The notes below the pieces were generated by a model. That model was given only the letters and a program-made list of their open reading frames with translations. It did no database searches and was not told where the DNA came from. Position numbers and translations under genes: made by a program. A DNA stretch of 5,441 nucleotides from an uncultured Alistipes sp. (GTDB lineage: Bacteria > Bacteroidota > Bacteroidia > Bacteroidales > Rikenellaceae): assembly GCA_900768015.1 (NCBI GenBank), contig CAAGBI010000003.1, positions 1-5,441 on the forward strand, read 5' to 3'. Below are positions 3,568 through 5,441 of this stretch, one piece after another. Within the stretch, counting starts at the first letter, position 1, and each line of letters opens with the position of its first letter.

Positions 3568-5441
3568 ATGGCAGAATTCGGACTAAAATATTGGGCAGAG
3601 ATGCGCAGCAAGCACCACAACATCTTGTGGCGTGTGGAGATTGCCGAGCGCGGATATGCAGGCTCTTCGGAGGAGATGATCTTCGCTGGCGATGAGCCTA
3701 TCATCATAACCTGGGAGGCGCGTGGAGATGAGTTCTACGCTCCCGTTAAGGCTTCCGAAGCCACCATCAACATCCTCTGCAAGGATAACTTCCACTACCT
3801 TTCACTCTTTACATCTGATGCTCGTCAGTTCCGCGTGAGCATCTTCCGTTCTGGCGCACTCTATTGGCGTGGTTTTGTCACTGCTGACCTCTATTCCGAA
3901 ACCTTCACTGCGCCACCGTACACCGTTACCATTAAGGCTGTCGATGGCTTTAATCTCCTGGAAAGTTATATCTTCAAAGACCTAATGTCGATAGGCACTT
4001 CTGGCAGGCTCTCGCTGTGGAACTTAACCACGCGCTGCCTCGACCTCTTGGAGCTTGACATGGAGGTGTCGGATTGGCTCGACCTCTATGGTGAGGGTAT
4101 GAACGAGGGCGTGTCGCCACTGCGACAGACCTACATCGACCTGGAACGCTTGTACTATGTCTACGAGGAGCCTACCTACCGCGACATCCTCGAACTATGC
4201 CTGCTCCCGTTCGCTGGACAGATATTCCAGTCGAGTGGCGCACTCCATATCCGCAGAGCCATCTCGCTATACCAGAGCAGTCGCCCCGTTACCTTCTTTG
4301 AGATAGGCTCGGAGTTCCCCGTTGGCGAGGTGATGACCGATGACGCGGGAACACATCTTATCTCGGAGGCGGGTGTCAATGTGGTCACATCATCTGGCAG
4401 AGATGTTGTCGATGATATGTGGAATGCGGGCATCTATGTGATGGGCGAAGCGACACTCGACATCGTGCCAGCACTGCGCTCCGTAACGGTCGATGTCAAG
4501 AACAAGAGCATCGAGAACTTAGCTTACCACCTTGGCTTCTTCTCGCCCGAAGCGTGGGACGATCCCAACGCCTTTATCGACTTTGGCGAATGGGGCGACT
4601 CGCTCTGTTTTTGCGGCAGTGATGCTTATAAAGGCACAACGATCTATACCAAAGGCAAGGAAGTCGCGCAGTGTAACTTCCCGATACAATGGGAGTTCTC
4701 ATTGCAGACAACGCATAGGGAGTGGACTTCGGATCGCTATACAAACATTGCCGAGAACTACGCAGTCAATGTACACTATGGCATTCGTGTCGTTGCAGCA
4801 GGCACAACCTACTACCTTACCGACTCTGGCGATTGGTCGCAGAGTGACACTTGCATCGTCTCGGAGGTTAAAACGGGAACGCCCGAAAGCATCAAGGTGG
4901 AGATAAACGGCATACCAGCCGATGGTGTGTTACAGTTCTTTATCCGCCAGACACTCATTGGCAAGATTGAGTATTACGAAAGCAATCGTGGTCGCTACTC
5001 TTCGGGACACCAAGAGAACGCTACCTTCTCACAGATGACAATGACCATCGATGCGGGCGACAACTACGACAAAGGGCTCAAATATGAGTCGCTCGTAAAC
5101 CCCGCCAACAATGTCGAGATGTCGATTGCCCTCCCCGTCAGCGATATCCCCGCCATTCCCAACGACCATCTGCTGTACGCCCTCTACTATCTTGATAGCG
5201 AGGGTAACCCAACACGCCTATGGCATACCAAGGGTGCGAACAACTACGACACCCTGGTTGGGCATATCGTGCAGTCTGCACTCAAGTACAAGCAGCTGCC
5301 AACAAAGCGTCTAACGGGCGATATCTTCACAGCCGCGCATCTCGATATGAATACGGTGATTAAGGACGAGAAATACCTCTACACTGCTTACTCTGTTAAC
5401 TCGATAGAGCTAAATGCGGTGGAGGATAACTACAATTGTGA
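3568..5441 (+). CDS. Probable phage tail/baseplate structural protein (3' end outside window)
   Basis: The frame runs 624 codons from the ATG at 3568 to the window edge without a stop. A TAA sits directly before the ATG, fixing it as the first possible start; AGGG at 3561-3564 is a close-set purine stretch. The N-terminal domain (about 1-135) has features I associate with tail proteins of Bacteroidota siphovirus-like prophages: WRVEI near 21-25, a P-I-I-I-x-W strand at 44-49, APVKASEATINIL (58-70), LYWRGFV (98-104) and YTVTIKAVDGFNLL (118-131). The middle (about 140-500) is beta-rich and aromatic with few charged helices. Residues 560-624 (HIVQSALKYKQLPTKRLTGDIFT, then KYLYTAYSVNSIELNAVEDNYNC) resemble the C-terminal domain of such proteins, so the stop is probably close. 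No signal peptide or membrane segment. The family call rests on pattern memory; a distal-tail or receptor-binding role is inferred. Confidence 0.6.
   Translation, partial: MAEFGLKYWAEMRSKHHNILWRVEIAERGYAGSSEEMIFAGDEPIIITWEARGDEFYAPVKASEATINILCKDNFHYLSLFTSDARQFRVSIFRSGALYWRGFVTADLYSETFTAPPYTVTIKAVDGFNLLESYIFKDLMSIGTSGRLSLWNLTTRCLDLLELDMEVSDWLDLYGEGMNEGVSPLRQTYIDLERLYYVYEEPTYRDILELCLLPFAGQIFQSSGALHIRRAISLYQSSRPVTFFEIGSEFPVGEVMTDDAGTHLISEAGVNVVTSSGRDVVDDMWNAGIYVMGEATLDIVPALRSVTVDVKNKSIENLAYHLGFFSPEAWDDPNAFIDFGEWGDSLCFCGSDAYKGTTIYTKGKEVAQCNFPIQWEFSLQTTHREWTSDRYTNIAENYAVNVHYGIRVVAAGTTYYLTDSGDWSQSDTCIVSEVKTGTPESIKVEINGIPADGVLQFFIRQTLIGKIEYYESNRGRYSSGHQENATFSQMTMTIDAGDNYDKGLKYESLVNPANNVEMSIALPVSDIPAIPNDHLLYALYYLDSEGNPTRLWHTKGANNYDTLVGHIVQSALKYKQLPTKRLTGDIFTAAHLDMNTVIKDEKYLYTAYSVNSIELNAVEDNYNC

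Noticed and set aside
3583..4433. Minus-strand open frames (3583-3795 and 4176-4433)
   Set aside because: They are antisense shadows of the large + strand gene, with no promoter or leader signals.
3568..5441. Possible diversity-generating-retroelement target in the tail-like gene
   Set aside because: No reverse transcriptase or template repeat is in the window, and no repeat of any part of the gene was seen. The 3' end, where a variable region would be, is cut off.
1..5441. CRISPR arrays, tRNA or other structured RNA genes, insertion-sequence ends
   Set aside because: No regularly spaced repeats, no tRNA-like arms and no terminal inverted repeats with target duplications were found on reading both strands.

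Overview
The window looks like an accessory, probably prophage or phage-derived, region of a Bacteroidales-type (Bacteroidota) genome. The best evidence is three promoters of the Bacteroides form (TTG near -33, TAnnTTTG near -7, 19-20 bases apart), gene starts without clear Shine-Dalgarno sequences but with A-rich leaders, and protein families familiar from Bacteroidota phages. The genus cannot be told. All genes are on the + strand and no gene-free stretch exceeds 300 bases. There is no tRNA, rRNA, CRISPR array, integrase or transposase.

Layout: (1) 1-498 is the 3' part of a PAPS-reductase-like phage gene. (2) 499-1338 holds a promoter and a 238-residue coiled-coil protein of unknown function. 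(3) 1339-2188 holds two overlapping inverted repeats, then a self-contained unit of promoter, CatA-like acetyltransferase gene (HHxxxDG motif) and Rho-independent terminator. (4) 2189-3502 is a compact operon with a near copy of the promoter in (2). It has four small genes (68, 138, 92 and 66 residues), the last a DUF4314-type protein, and ends in a strong terminator. (5) 3568-5441 is the start and most of a large gene that resembles tail/baseplate structural proteins of Bacteroidota phages. It runs off the window without a stop.

How it fits together: the two 45-base promoter copies (41/45 identical) put the coiled-coil gene and the four-gene operon under what is probably the same control. 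The acetyltransferase gene sits between them with its own signals, as a cargo gene would. Terminators isolate each unit. The small genes are unrecognised apart from the DUF4314 member; accessory, host-takeover or anti-defence roles fit the context but are not shown by the sequence. The tail-like gene directly follows this operon, with no tape-measure or other tail gene in between, which suggests a module boundary near 3500-3567.
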